Source of the DNA: Paramacrobiotus metropolitanus
Taxonomy: Eukaryota; Tardigrada; Eutardigrada; Parachela; Macrobiotidae
Assembly (NCBI RefSeq): GCF_019649055.1
Contig: NW_026570294.1
Coordinates: 124,001 to 188,000, forward strand
Length of the DNA stretch: 64,000 nucleotides
Reading direction: 5' to 3'
Below, piece by piece: positions 11,801 to 22,739 of this stretch. The position numbers and the translations under genes were made by a program. Within the stretch, counting starts at the first letter, position 1. Each line of letters begins with the position of its first letter. The notes below the pieces were generated by a model. That model was not told the origin of the DNA, did not search any database, and was given only the letters and a program-made list of their open reading frames with translations.

Positions 11801-12789
11801 TCAATGGTGCTGTCGACATTGCACCCGAAGCAGTAATGCCGTTGCCGGACTTGCAAACGGGTAAAACCAAACATAGTTGCAAGGGGTTATGTCAAACATA
11901 GTTGTAAAATATTCAACTCGATCACAAACGGGAAACTGCTATTGCGTCTTTGTGAGAATAAATTTCTTGAAATGGGAAATTAAGTTACTTTTTCGCAGAT
12001 GAAACCATGGTTTTGGGTACTTCAGCAAAAGAAACTGAACCGGATACTTCAGACGATGAAGGCATAGATGGTATTGCTTCTGCGACGTTGCACAACTCTG
12101 ACGCAGATAATGACGCCAATCGGAAATCGGTAAGCGAGTTTCAGTGTTGAATAATCGTTAAAATTTTTGTTTTGTAACATTTCAGATAGATAACGCCTCA
12201 TACATAAAACGTATACGATCAAGCAGATTAACCAGTACAGTTTTGAGTTTTTTTTACTTAGGACACTGTGAAATTATGCACTTCGCAGCCCAGTCTACCC
12301 ATATTAGGCACGGACAATCCTTCCGGAGAAGGCAACGGAGCGGAGGGGGTTGACCCGATTCTCGAAGCGCTTAAGCCTATCATTTCGTCAAATAGTATGT
12401 TCTGCAATTTCAATATGATTGCTTTGCGCTTCATCTACAAGTAAATGTTTTGCAGACAATTTGCCAAAAACTGCCGTGGCACTGGGAGAACGTTTTGCAA
12501 TTCTGAGTGGAGAACTTCTTCAAGATGCTTGCGCCAAATGTTATGAAAAAATTCCGCAGTTGGGTTGTCCATCTGAAGCTACTGCTGCAAGTTCTTCACT
12601 GTCAAAATTTTTTTCCTGTTCCACCAGTGGTTTACATTTTCACGGGCCTGCATTAACGTTCCATCAATGAACACGCGACATGGAAAGAAGCAGCAAGTTC
12701 CAGCGGACGGGGAGTGGAAGTGTCCATTTTGCGCAACGAATTCGCGTAAGCGTGCTGCGAAGAACACCGGAGGCCCACGTAAAAAGTGA
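8837..12789 (+). pseudogene. P-loop ATPase/helicase-like gene, 13 exons, damaged
   Basis: Exons 8837-8854 (ATG), 8918-9114, 9399-9545, 9632-9909, 9976-10366, 10435-10714, 10805-11059, 11115-11433, 11585-11716, 11774-11860, 11999-12129, 12262-12394 and 12456-12670/12789 join in phase through consensus GT-AG introns, giving about 860-900 residues. Exon 2 encodes an LTGDNWIMNF segment. Exon 5 encodes a Walker A-like GDANTWKS, a short acidic Walker B-like stretch and an N-ending strand (SILMTMN) typical of sensor 1, reminiscent of superfamily 3/phage-type helicases in animal transposons. Exons 9-12 are acidic and low-complexity; the tail has a CPFC half-knuckle and basic residues. Two lesions are seen: Trp (10,065-10,067) replaces the Walker A glycine, and TGA lies at 10,907-10,909. 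The basic CPFC tail is one base out of frame, at or after a T7 run (12,608-12,614). It is transcribed away from the transposase. The helicase assignment is moderate. Confidence 0.6.
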
Positions 12790-13077
12790 ACACTCGTTGC
12801 TGTTGCTATTATGCAGTGTGGTAATTCCTTATTTTAATATACAATAATTTAAAACGTGCCCGTTAAATAGCCATCATGTTTAAAAGTATATATTTCGAAT
12901 GGATTAGTATTTCATTTTATCAGATTGAAATAGTCGCATTCAAACAAAATCCTTTGCTTAATTCGGACTTGGAATAACCGTTATGTCGTGAATGCCCTCT
13001 CGCCATTTTATGAATTTAATCAACGTTTTTGCAAATGTATGTTTCTCATTAAATCAGCACTGCAAAGGCGCGACCGA
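12790..13077. other. Spacer between helicase-like gene and right array
   Basis: AT-rich, with no gene seen. The 3' end and polyadenylation of the helicase-like gene should lie here; AATAT and ATTTAA stretches near 12,830-12,850 are present but no clear AATAAA. Confidence 0.4.
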
Positions 13078-13758
13078 TAGCAGGTACAGTGGATACAGAC
13101 TAGGTACAGTGCCGATACAGCGGGTACAAGGCAGATACCCTGGATACAGACTGGGTACAATGTCGATACAGCGGGTACAAGGCAGATACCCTGGATACAG
13201 ACTGGGTACAGCGTCGATACAGCGGGTACAAGGCAGATACCCTGGATACAGACTGGGTACAGTGTCGATACAGCGGGTACAAGGCAGATACCCTGGATAC
13301 AGACTGGGTACAGCGTCGATACAGCGGGTACAAGGCAGATACCCTGGATACAGACTGGGTACAGTGTCGGTACAGCGGGTACAAGGCAGATACCCTGGAT
13401 ACAGACTGGGTACAGCGTCGATACAGCGGGTACAAGGCAGATACCCTGGATACAGACTGGGTACAGCGTCGATACAGCGGGTACAAGGCAGATACCCTGG
13501 ATACAGACTGGGTACAGTGTCGATACAGCGGGTACAAGGCAGATACCGTGGATACAGGTTGGGTACAGTGTCGGTACAGCGGGTACAAGGCAGATACCGT
13601 GGATACAGACTGGGTACAGTGTCGATACAGCGGGTACAAGGAAGATACAGTGGATACAGGTTGGGTACAGTGTCGGTACAGCGGGTACAATTCAGATACA
13701 GTGGATACAGGTTGGGTACAGTGTCGGTACAGCGGGTACAGCAGATACAGTGGATACA
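13078..13758 (+). repeat. Right tandem array, 51-bp units
   Basis: About thirteen copies of a 51-base unit containing GGGTACAGTGTCGATACAGC and GGTACAAGGCAGATACCCTG. The unit is exactly 17 codons, so one frame stays open throughout and encodes a YPGYRLGTVSIQRVQGR repeat. Later units carry TGGGTACAGTGTCGGTACAG, the reverse complement of the left-array core CTGTACCGACACTGTA. The two arrays are therefore related and inverted. Together they bracket the transposase and helicase-like genes, as subterminal repeats of one element would. Confidence 0.95.
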
Positions 13759-13779
13759 TATAGCTTACATGGATATCAC

Positions 13780-14320
13780 TTCAGTATCCAAGCATGCCCT
13801 CTCCGCCGGACGGCATCCGCGCCACGGCGGGTTAAACAGCATCATTTGTAGGGCCTTTGTATCCGCTGGTGTGCCTGCAAAACTGGAGCCGCGCGGCACA
13901 TCTCACACAAACGAACGCCGCCCGGATGGCTGCACGACATTCGCCTGGAAGCGCGGATTGTGTCTTGCATGGGACGTGACATGTGTAGACACGGTTGCGC
14001 TGTCGCATCTTAAAGCCACTTCCACCACAGCGGGAGCGGCCGCTGCCCAGGCAGAAGGAAAGAAAGCAGGACTATATTTTTATCTGACCGGCCGCTACCT
14101 ATTCGTCCCGATCGCTTTCGAAACACTGGGCCCGTGGGGACCTTCGGCGATCGCCATCATCAAAGAGCTGGGAAAAAGACTGCAGCAGCACACCGGGGAA
14201 GCACGCTCGCACGAATTTCTGCGACAGCGTTTGTCCATCGAAATTCAGCGGGGAAATGCGGCTTCAGTGCTGGGCACGATGGAAGGGCTAGATAAACTAA
14301 ACGAAATTTTTCTGTTATAG
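13780..14320 (+). pseudogene. Truncated C-terminal piece of a retrotransposon reverse transcriptase polyprotein
   Basis: The frame running out of the right array continues for about 180 codons to a stop at 14,318-14,320. Motifs include SAGRHPRHGGLN, GVPAKLEPRG, RRPDGCTTFAWKRG, WDVTCVDTVA, ETLGPWGP and IQRGNAASVLGT. This pattern is one I know from the C-termini of reverse-transcriptase-like proteins abundant in invertebrate genomes. The E...RPDG...WD spacing suggests a PD-(D/E)XK-like nuclease fold. The RT core itself is missing; the fragment starts where the tandem array ends. Its in-frame join to the array repeats is probably fortuitous. Confidence 0.6.
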
Positions 14321-14589
14321 TCTAATGTGTTCTTGTTCTTGCTTATGCATTGCGATTTTGATTTGACCAATAAAGCCGAAGTTAGCATGCCCTAATCGTT
14401 TTAATGCATTGGATACAATGCTAGTGTATCCAATGAGAATTTGGCAAGCCCTAATAGAGGTACTCTATGGGCTTCCCTCGTCAAAAGACAACCTCCAGGA
14501 AATCTGCTTCCTGTCAGAAGGAGATAAAACGGCAACTCAGCTGTACGAGGGTAATATGAAGAAGTTGATCGGTACGTACTCGGCGGCTC

Positions 14590-15295
14590 ACAACGTATGT
14601 TTGTCATTTCGATGTGGTTGCGGTACCATGCCAAGGACGGTAAAGGCTCCCTGCCTCGGACGGTAAAGGCTCCCTGCCTCGGACGGAGCACGCCAATTCA
14701 ACATGATCTCCGACGCGAACTCGCACGCTCTCCCTTGTAACTGGTTTTCCGTTGATCGTATAACCTGCGGCAGTCATTAATCAGATTCTGATGGCGGCAC
14801 ACAAACTCCTTTTTCAGTTAAATACATTTAACACAGTTAAATCGTGCCAATGTGACATGTCTCCTTCGCCTGACACTGAACAGCAAACGAATCCAAAGCG
14901 CAAACTCGGCTCGGTTTCTGACTAATCTCCGCAATAGTATTGTAGTCCTGTTTTTCTTACGCAAAACTTACTGACAACTCGTAGTATTGCCGATACGATA
15001 GCGTTCCTCTGGTCGGGGTTCATAGGATCAGCCTTACAGCTGATTCTACCGGCATCCTCCGGTTGCACATTGCTAATGGTCAGCGTGTACAGTCCGGTGT
15101 GCTTGTGCGGATAAGCCGGACATGTGACATTCCAACGCGGCCTTTCTTTGAAATCAATGCGCTGGTCTTCATGCAGCCAGTATGTGCCGCTGCTTTTCGT
15201 CACATTGCAAAAGAAAGTGACGGTGTCGCCCTGTGCGACGGTGCGGTCGGTGAGCGATGATGCGATCGTGTCGCGTGCGTGTCCACCACTACAAT
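14590..15295 (-). pseudogene. Two exons of an immunoglobulin-domain protein, second one broken
   Basis: Exon A (15,295-14,972) is 324 bases, bounded by a TTTGGCAG acceptor and a GTAAGT donor, with 1-1 phase as is usual for Ig exons. It encodes an Ig domain: TVAQGDTVTFFCNV, a YWLHEDQRIDF strand, then YTLTISNVQPEDAGRISCKA, giving the paired cysteines and the D-x-G-x-x-x-C signature. A 207-base intron leads to exon B (from 14,764), which restarts in phase with INGKPVTRESVRVRVGDHVE and LACSV, the first half of a second Ig domain. A 23-bp tandem duplication (14,635-14,680) then shifts the frame just before the expected AWYRN tryptophan. Signal-peptide and C-terminal exons were not found. It is a secreted or surface protein by family. 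Confidence 0.65.
14635..14686. repeat. 23-bp tandem duplication inside the second Ig exon
   Basis: GGACGGTAAAGGCTCCCTGC plus three bases occurs at 14,635-14,657 and again at 14,658-14,680, followed by a partial third copy. Twenty-three is not a multiple of three, so the duplication breaks the Ig frame. Confidence 0.9.
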
Positions 15296-15689
15296 CTGCC
15301 AAACAGAGCACAACTGCTTAGGCAGATGAATTAGGATACAAGATTAAAAATGCTGTGATTGGAGACGCGAAAGCTGCAAACTCGAAAACAAGAACACCAA
15401 GGTCTCCTCAAGAATGACCACAATTCATACCATTTATTAAAAAACCAAGTTAGTAAAATTATTAGACGAAGGAATGGTTAAGAAACTGCAGTATGGTAAA
15501 CATACTCCGTTAAACCGAAGTCTCCACGTCCATATGTTCACCTTACCGACAGCCGGAAGTAACGCAACAACTAATCCGGAAAACCAGGCAAAATTGAGTG
15601 ACTTTGATTTCAGCATGGCAATGCGGCAGAGAACCCAACTAAAAGAAACCAAAAACCTGATTACATACACGGCAATGCAACGGTCTCGC
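15296..15689. other. Intergenic, no gene seen
   Basis: The upstream exon of the Ig gene should be on the minus strand beyond 15,296, but I found no convincing signal-peptide exon. Confidence 0.4.
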
Positions 15690-16420
15690 GACGAAATGAC
15701 TCGTGGCGTAAGTCCGGCTCGCGAGTAAATATCCCGCGATGAAACATCGCTCGGCGAGTTGACCTTGCGCCGAAATATCTGCGACCAAATGTCCTGCGAC
15801 CGTTTATCCTCGGCGAAATGTCGCAGTGTCGTTAAACCATCACCGAAACAATGATAAATGAGTCGGGCTGACCAAACGGGTATACATGCCGGCAGCGACA
15901 TCACGAGCACACGAGCGCGGTAGAGAATTTAGATCGCCTGACGGCGACGACCAGCGACTCATAGCGGCAGGCGAGGACCGGCAAATGTCTAGATGCCTCA
16001 AAAGCGAACTCGCGGGCATTTCGACCAAATCCGCTTAGTAAAACGAAGCCGGAGTAACCGGTATGCGACGGACGAATTACCAACCGCCGAACAAAATCAA
16101 ACGAAGCGACAGACTTCTAATGAACGGCAATGGAGGACCAAGACCTCGCCGAAATGTGCACGTCTTAATATTTTGTCCTCGGCGACTGAACGTGGAAAGG
16201 ACCAAGTTGTCCGGGCTAAGATCGCGCTCCGACGAAAGTGTCCAGCTTGCAACGCAATGAATTGTCAGAAGCATCTGGGCGCACCGATACCGCAAAAAAG
16301 TATGTGAGCAAAAATTTACGGGAGACGTTTTTTTGTCTTCGGACCTTCCGGTCGGTTTAACGACCAAAACGCTTGCCGGACGTCTTAGTCGTCCGGACGT
16401 TTTGCTCGGTTACATACACA
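15690..16420. repeat. Degenerate GCGAAATGTC-type motif region
   Basis: Phrases such as GCGACGAAATGAC, GCGCCGAAATATC, GCGACCAAATGTCCTGCGAC and GGCGAAATGTCGC recur every 15-25 bases between 15,690 and 15,830, and looser GACGAAAG/GCCGGACG phrases continue to 16,420. The same motif family occurs at 20,080-20,250 (reverse orientation) and 20,615-20,820 (forward) inside the Mutator-like element, so this may be the trace of a related element. No gene is supported. Confidence 0.5.
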
Positions 16421-18135
16421 TAACGCCATTCACACGGACAGCCTTCTTTATTAAAATTATTAATTAATTATTAACGGTGCCTGTAATGAAAGGGGTGCGG
16501 AAAGGGGCCCTGATCCGCGAGCGTTGGGAGGGTGCCTATTCCTAATAAGGGTACCATCATAATTATCATGAGTCTGTCAAAAGTTTCAGAATACTGCAGT
16601 CACTTGAATTATCAGAGTCTCACTTTCTACCGACGCAATTTCTTTCTACTGATGACGCACATTATCGCAAACGTCAATTTAATACTATTTAAATCAAACA
16701 AAGTAGCGTTATTCCGTGACTAATCTCAAACCGGGCGATCCTGCTTGAGTACAGTCAGAAAAACTGAAAAATATGTTGATAAACACTAAACAATACTAAA
16801 CTCAGTGCAAATCATCAGCAAATGCACTGCAATCTTCCAAAAATAGTTCTGTACGAGTAAAGAAACAGTAAACTAGAAAAGTAACGTGCATTTGAATAAA
16901 TTATAACAGTAAGCTCTTACTGTAGCCATGAAATTACAGTTAGTCCAAAGGTGCGAAATAGCTAATTATAGAACAGCTATAGCACAGCGATAGCGAAAAA
17001 AAATTGCTGCGAATTTTTTTCGTGATTCGTGAGATAATCGCACAATTAAGCAGCACAAAACGTTTGGCAATCCATTTTCCAATAAGTATATAAGTAATTG
17101 CCTGCACTCTATCTAACCTTCTCGTGCATAACAGCGATCGGTATGACAATTTGCGGAATAACATACCGATGACGCAACGACCCGTTCTTCGGTCCTCCAG
17201 TTAGCTTTTCGCACCGGCTGACTTCATGAGCGTAATTCCATGGCTACAGTGTTCTCCCTTCCCGTAAAATTGATATTTCACCACAGATGATAGGGCAATT
17301 ACCTTACCGTATAAAATCACCACGGAGAGCTCAGGAGTTCGCTCACCAGTCACCACAGATACCCACTGGATCCGGTTTCCCACTGTGTCGATGCGGGTAG
17401 GCAGGCACGTTGACAAGTCGAAGGTCAAAATATTGAATCAAAGAAGAGGTTTTGAAATTACCAAAATAAGAGAACCAAAACCAAAGAAGTTTCAATAATT
17501 TTTTTATGAACCAAATCAAGGAATGAATCTCCAGAAAATGACATTCTTCAATCTTAACCAGTTAACGGGCTGTTAACCCGAGCACAGGCATACCTTGTTT
17601 CTTAATGCTTGCAGTTTAATAGCCATCCAAAAATCAAATGCGAGGCCTGAGGATGAGGCTGTCCGTCATTCGCCATTTCGTAACCTTTAGGATATTTGGC
17701 AGATTAGATTGTAAATTGGTTCATATCACAGATATTTTTAATATGTACTTTAACATGACAATTTTAGCGAGTACTGCATGCGGTTCGAGGATGTGGTCGA
17801 TTCAGATGGAAGTACCCTCGGAATCAATGAATGCAAGCATAAGTGTAGGTGGAAGTTGAAAACCACATTCACGCATTAATTTTCAATATAAAATACAGTA
17901 GCAAATATTTTGTCAGTTTTTTTAACAATGTTACATCCTACTGCGCTTCGCATTATCATCATACTGTATCTAAAAACTTATTACACGTTAATGTCTTATT
18001 GTGTGTAAGATGTGAATTGCATCACAGTTCTGATCTTTTTTCTTCGGTGCAAATAATAATTTCGAACGCTGGTTAGTCATTGAATTTCATTATAATTTAT
18101 TAAATATTTGCCTACAGCAGCACCGCGTAAACTAC
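16421..18135. other. Intergenic; one weak Ig-like open frame
   Basis: Mostly AT-rich. A minus-strand frame at 17,428-17,204 is open for 74 codons with a C...W spacing (STCLPTRIDTV, IQWVSVVTGE) that faintly recalls a V-type Ig strand pair. It lies on the same strand as the Ig exons 2 kb away. No matching splice sites were found, so I do not call it a gene. Confidence 0.25.
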
Positions 18136-18139
18136 AATT

Positions 18140-18210
18140 ATACAAAGGTCATGCTTAACACGGCTGCCTGGATTTTAGATATCCAAGGCATCGAAACGAC
18201 CACGTGCAAC
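18140..18210 (+). repeat. Short dispersed repeat, inverted partner at 30,150-30,215
   Basis: GTCATGCTTAACACGGCTGC and the following TAGATATCCAAGGCATCGAA and CGACCACGTGCAACTGT reappear with few changes on the opposite strand near 30,150-30,215. The surrounding 150-codon plus frame (18,151-18,609) is open, but I recognise nothing in it. Confidence 0.6.
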
Positions 18211-18609
18211 TGTATCGCAGCCTTACAGAACGTAGCCTTACGGTCTTACGGACCATCGTCGGTGACAGTAAACGGCGGATTACGCCGGAACTGTACGCGC
18301 AGCTGGGAATTACAGTACGCCAGCGGCAGTCCGCTGGCGCCAAAAGGAAGCGGTTTGGCTGTACAAAAAACCGGGACAGCTGCACCGTACCGTCGCACAT
18401 GTGTGAATTGGTCACCTTTAAAGAGACCAGCGAAAGATACAACTTCCGGCGGAATTAATGCAAGTGCCAAGATGAACATCGGAAAGACAACCCTGGCAAT
18501 GCGACTGGAAACTTTGTTTGATAAGATTGCGGGTGGGGTGGAAGATGTTTTCGGTTGTCGTTCTGCGAAGCAATATGTGTCATTACTTCATTCTAAAAAT
18601 CTTTTGTAA

Positions 18610-19345
18610 TTGTTGTTGGGTAGTTAAATTCTTGTTCTTGCTTTAGTGACTGGATCTTCTATACGTGTAAATATTTTATTGTGTTTTGACCAGACTTGGT
18701 AGTGCCTGGAAAACTGTTCTTAGTGAAGAAATGTCTGTGAAAGCGCTTCTTTACGGACTTGCAGGCTGCTCACGAAACAATCTATCCATCCGTACTTACT
18801 TTCTATTTATAACTGCCGAGTGTTTAGAAAGAACGAGTGAAAGCCGATGTTTTTGATGTTTCCGTCCATAATTGTGGTCTTGTAGAAACAGCAAGCAAGG
18901 AACAGCTGTACACACCCATTTTCTGTGAGCAGCCACCGTGATAATCGTTTTAAAAGTGATAGGCCCGATAACCTGTAGACAAGCTGCCTTGCGTGTACTG
19001 TTACCAGTAAAGCGTAATAAAGTGCGTAAATATGACAGATAACGTTCATCCGCTGGGCAATATCCAGTATGGAGTTCTGCCCATCATTTTGCAGTATTTA
19101 GATGTCCATTCGCATACGGCAGCAAAACGGTCACCCTGTAGAAAAGCAATGCAAAATGCATGCAGGACCTTATGCTGCCAGAAGAAATGATGGATGACCT
19201 CGAAGAAACACTGACTTCAACTACTGGATCGAATGCCAGCTTTTACCAGTTCATTGCACGGAAGTTATATATATTGGGCGCAGTGTTAGTGTTGCGTGGA
19301 TTTTCGTAAAAAAAAGGAATTACGCCACGGTTCATCGCCTAACGG
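18610..19345. other. Intergenic, no gene seen
   Basis: No supported feature. Confidence 0.4.
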
Positions 19346-19639
19346 TAGATGTCTAAAAGAAGATATTCTACAATTCGGAGTAAAAGAAATAATGGTAAGA
19401 ATATCAACATGCCGAGGCGACCTATCTCTCATCATCCCTTGCTAAAAGCACGGCATCCTGGCGAGATAAGCGACAGCTACCGTTTGGCAGGGATAGCCGA
19501 TACCGTGCATTTGGAACCCTATCAGCCGCCAAGTGTTGGCGGAGTGTTACAGTACAAGCGGGACGCCGGTCCATCCATTGATTCCAATTCTTTAATTAAA
19601 GCAGCCCCTGGTTTCCCTCTCGATGGGACTTTTTCAACC

Positions 19640-21486
19640 GGCAGGGGATAAAAGGTGGCAGTGGCACCTGCCACTGGCAACTGCCACCGGCAGTGGCAGT
19701 TGCCACTATGCGTTGTGGCAAGCGATAAAACCTGGCAAATACCAGAAATTCGAATCAGGTGTTCTGGCGCCCAACGATAAGTTCTACAGAGCGAACCTGG
19801 TAATTTTCTACCCATTAGGTAGCCCCGATACGAGATTACGATTACACCTAACCTCTGGAAACTTCCGCCTGAGACTTGTGCGAGCGACTACAAAATCAAT
19901 GAACGTCGAAACTACAAATATTTGTTGCCCCGTTTGCTTTTTCCAGAGGCTGCATACATTTATTTAGTACCGATCACGATGGGTGCATGGTATGCAGATG
20001 CAGGCCACTCATGCATTAAATAAGAGCGGTCCTGACTAATCGAACATGCATCCAGAACGATTTCATTCACTCAGCTATCATTTCGTGCGCACCCGGACAA
20101 TTGGGAGTGTGACATTTCGCCGCACTCAAACTCGAAGCGCGACTTTTCGCCGCAAAGACATTTCGCAGCCGGACACTCGGACGCTGGGACACTTCGGTTT
20201 GGGACATTGTGCTTTGAGACATTTTAACTTTGCGACATTTCGACAAGACGTCTGGACGTGGATATTATTTTTATCTTGGGGCTTTCGAAAGATGCAACTA
20301 ATCGCCGCAAAATAATTCAGCGCGATTTATTCTCACTAGATTTCAGTTTTTTTAGGCTTGTTCTTAGTTTTCCTAAAGTTTTTTAGGTCTTATTATGATT
20401 TCTTAGATTTTTTTTAGGTTTTTTAGGTTTCTTAGGTTTCTTAGGTTTCTTAGGTTTCTTAGGTTTCTTAGGATTCTTAGGTTTTCTTAGGTTTTCTTAT
20501 GTTTTCTTATGTCTTCTGTGGGTTTCTTAGGTTTCTTAGGCTGTTCGTTTGGCTTTGTTTTTTTAGTTTTCCTTTTCCTGACTCTTTTTTAGCTTGGTAA
20601 ATCATTTGTCTGTTTGGCGAAATGTCTCTTCGTCGAGGTATCCTTGCGGCGAAATTTCCTTGCTTCGAAGCGCCCGTGTGACGAAAAGTCGCGCGGCGAA
20701 AAATCCTACAGACGAAATGTCCTGCGACTAAACGTCGCGCGGCGAGATGGTCTTGCAGTGAAATGTCTGCGACCGAAAGTCTTGCGACTAGTTGTCCGCG
20801 GCGAAATGTCGCGGTGCCCATCCAACATGAGCGGTAGGACTACCTAAGAATAACCTAAGAATAACCTAATAAACATAAAAAAAACTAAGAAACCTACGAA
20901 TCCTAAGAAAACCTAAGAAACCATAAGAAAACCTAAGAAACTTAAGAAAACCTAAGAAACCTAAGAAACCTAAAATAATAACCTGGAAAACCTCAAAAAC
21001 CTGAGAAAACGGAAGCAAAATAGCGAAAACTAGAAAAACTTGGGAACTGAAGATGGCCAAAAGTCCTGTTGCCGAAATGAGCGGTGGCCGAAATGAGTGC
21101 TGGCCGGAGTGAGCCTCGGCCGAAATGAACGTCGGCCGAAATGAACGCATGCGGCCGAAGTGATCGGACGCAATATTGATGTACCTTGAACGTTACATCT
21201 ATCAATTTGTAGTCCCAGCGCTCATTGTCGCAGGTCTCAGACTGAAGCGTCCAGAGATAAGGAGTACTTCAACTTACTCGTAACCTCATACAGGGTCCAC
21301 CTATATATTTGCTTATGAAATTAGTAGATTCCATCTAAAAAAATTATCATTTACCAAAGGAATTTTCTTATTCCGAGTTTTTGGCATTTGCCAGGTTTTA
21401 TCGCTTGCCAGAACGCGTAGTGGCATCTGCCACTGCCAGTGGCAGATGCCAGTGGCAGGTGCCACTGCCACCTTTTATCCCCTGCC
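19640..21486. mobile_element. Non-autonomous Mutator-like DNA transposon, 1,847 bp
   Basis: The ends are inverted repeats of about 110-120 bp beginning GGCAGGGGATAAAAGGTGGC (19,640 onward, and the reverse complement ending at 21,486). They are near-identical except for a few changes. The 9-bp sequence TTTTCAACC flanks it on both sides (19,631-19,639 and 21,487-21,495), and the related repeat copy at 25,107-26,340 shows an unoccupied version of the site. Long inverted repeats plus 9-bp duplications are the usual profile of the Mutator superfamily. The interior contains GCGAAATGTC-type motifs and complementary TTAGG-rich tracts but no transposase frame, so it would need a helper. Confidence 0.8.
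20345..21005. repeat. Inverted TTAGGTTTC / CCTAAGAAA tracts
   Basis: 20,345-20,560 is a pyrimidine-rich run of CTTAGGTTT units; 20,840-21,005 is a purine-rich run of CCTAAGAAA units, its complement. They lie within the Mutator-like element on either side of a GCGAAATGTC-motif block (20,615-20,820). Transcribed, the two tracts could pair. The TTAGG resemblance to arthropod telomere repeats is partial because the unit is 9-10 bases. Confidence 0.75.
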
Positions 21487-22659
21487 TTTTCAACCAGCAT
21501 TTTATAAGATGTAATGAAGGTCCACCATGTATCCTCAGGCTTGTAGCAAGTGGCTAAACCGTGGTTGCTGACAGGGTTGCACAAGCACGGCAAGAAATTG
21601 TTTGTCAGAACGAGCGAGAAGCGATACTCGTACGTTTGGTACTGATTCAACGTCAAGCTCTCGGGATTCTGTGTGGTTAAGCCACGAGCGCGTTATATAC
21701 AGACTTTATTACGCTGATATCGTGGAGTAATCCTATTAAGATTTTACAAGTTATTAAAGATTTTACAATCCTGTTTTTCTTGCCAATCCTTGTATTCCAA
21801 CTGGCTTGCGCTAATAAAATTCCATATGTAGGTTTGATCAGTTCTCGGATTGCAGCCGCCGGCACAAGGTTCGGCCAACGCAAGTGGGCGTAAGCTAACG
21901 CTGTTGCATGATGGCTAAAAGTCTTTTACCGGATCGTGCAACGGCCATGCAACGAGGAGCACGGTTGAACGACAATGCATCTTTAAGATGCACTCAAACG
22001 CCCACCTCGCCAGATTACGGACTGACGGGCAAGGTAATGCATTTACTGTCAATTCGATGAAATTTTGAGCTTCGTACGTCACAGCAGATGTGCAACCGAA
22101 TAGGCATCTGGAACTGCCTCAAGACAGCATTAAACAAGCTTTATCTTCTCACGGCATGATTACTGGTAGGTACTTGCAGACTGCAAAACACAGGTTCGAG
22201 TCAGTACTCGGGTTGAGACATACGCGTTGCACTCGCACGAAAGGTAGGCCACCATTCCTGTCCGTGGATAATTTTTGTGCGCTGAAACCGCAGAGCGCGG
22301 GTACGTTGGTTGTACGCTCAGTACACATGATTTTCGATCAATAATTTTCGATTACAGATACTGTTAGTCCCACTAGACCTTTAGTGTGCACTGTGCAGTA
22401 ACAGTTGTTAAGCATTCACACTGGTGGTCTCTTAATGTACCGCTTAAGTTCAGCGGTATTTTTCGTGTACGCCGTACGGAGCATAAACTCCACACGCTTT
22501 ATCTTTACCTTTTAATGCATAATGGATTCTTGCCAATCCTTGTATTCCAACTGGCTTGCGCTAATAAAATTCCATATTATGTAGGTTTGATCAGTTCTCG
22601 GATTGATCAAACCTTGCGCTAATAAAACTCGAACCTGTTAATTTACAGGTCGTTTCTAC

Positions 22660-22699
22660 AATAACGCCGTCATGCATTTAAATGCATGACGGCGTTATT
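22660..22699. repeat. Perfect 40-bp palindrome
   Basis: AATAACGCCGTCATGCATTT is followed with no spacer by its exact reverse complement. It sits at the end of repeat family C, copy 1. Confidence 0.95.
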
Positions 22700-22739
22700 C
22701 TAGAACCGACTGCTATAAAACCTGCAAAGGGGGATCGTG

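Larger units (their letters stand above)
19350..22640 (+). repeat. Dispersed repeat family C, copy 1, interrupted by a Mutator-like element
   Basis: 19,380-19,639 and 21,487-22,640 together match the continuous sequence 25,107-26,340. Shared landmarks are CGGCATCCTGACGAGATA, CAGCCGCCAAGNGTTGGCGG, CATTTTATAAGATGTA, a GGGTTGCACAAGCACGGCAA block and CGCAAGTGGGCGTAAG. No long coding frame survives in either copy, so the nature of the parent element is unknown. Confidence 0.75.

Noticed and set aside
13078-13758. CRISPR-like array
   Set aside because: The 51-base units are contiguous and repeat throughout with no unique spacers, there are no cas genes, and the context is eukaryotic.
17204-17428. 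Extra Ig exon on the minus strand
   Set aside because: The C...W spacing is suggestive, but no acceptor or matching phase was found.
20345-21005. Interstitial telomere repeats (TTAGG)
   Set aside because: The unit is 9-10 bases (TTAGGTTTC), not pentameric TTAGG, and sits inside a transposon.
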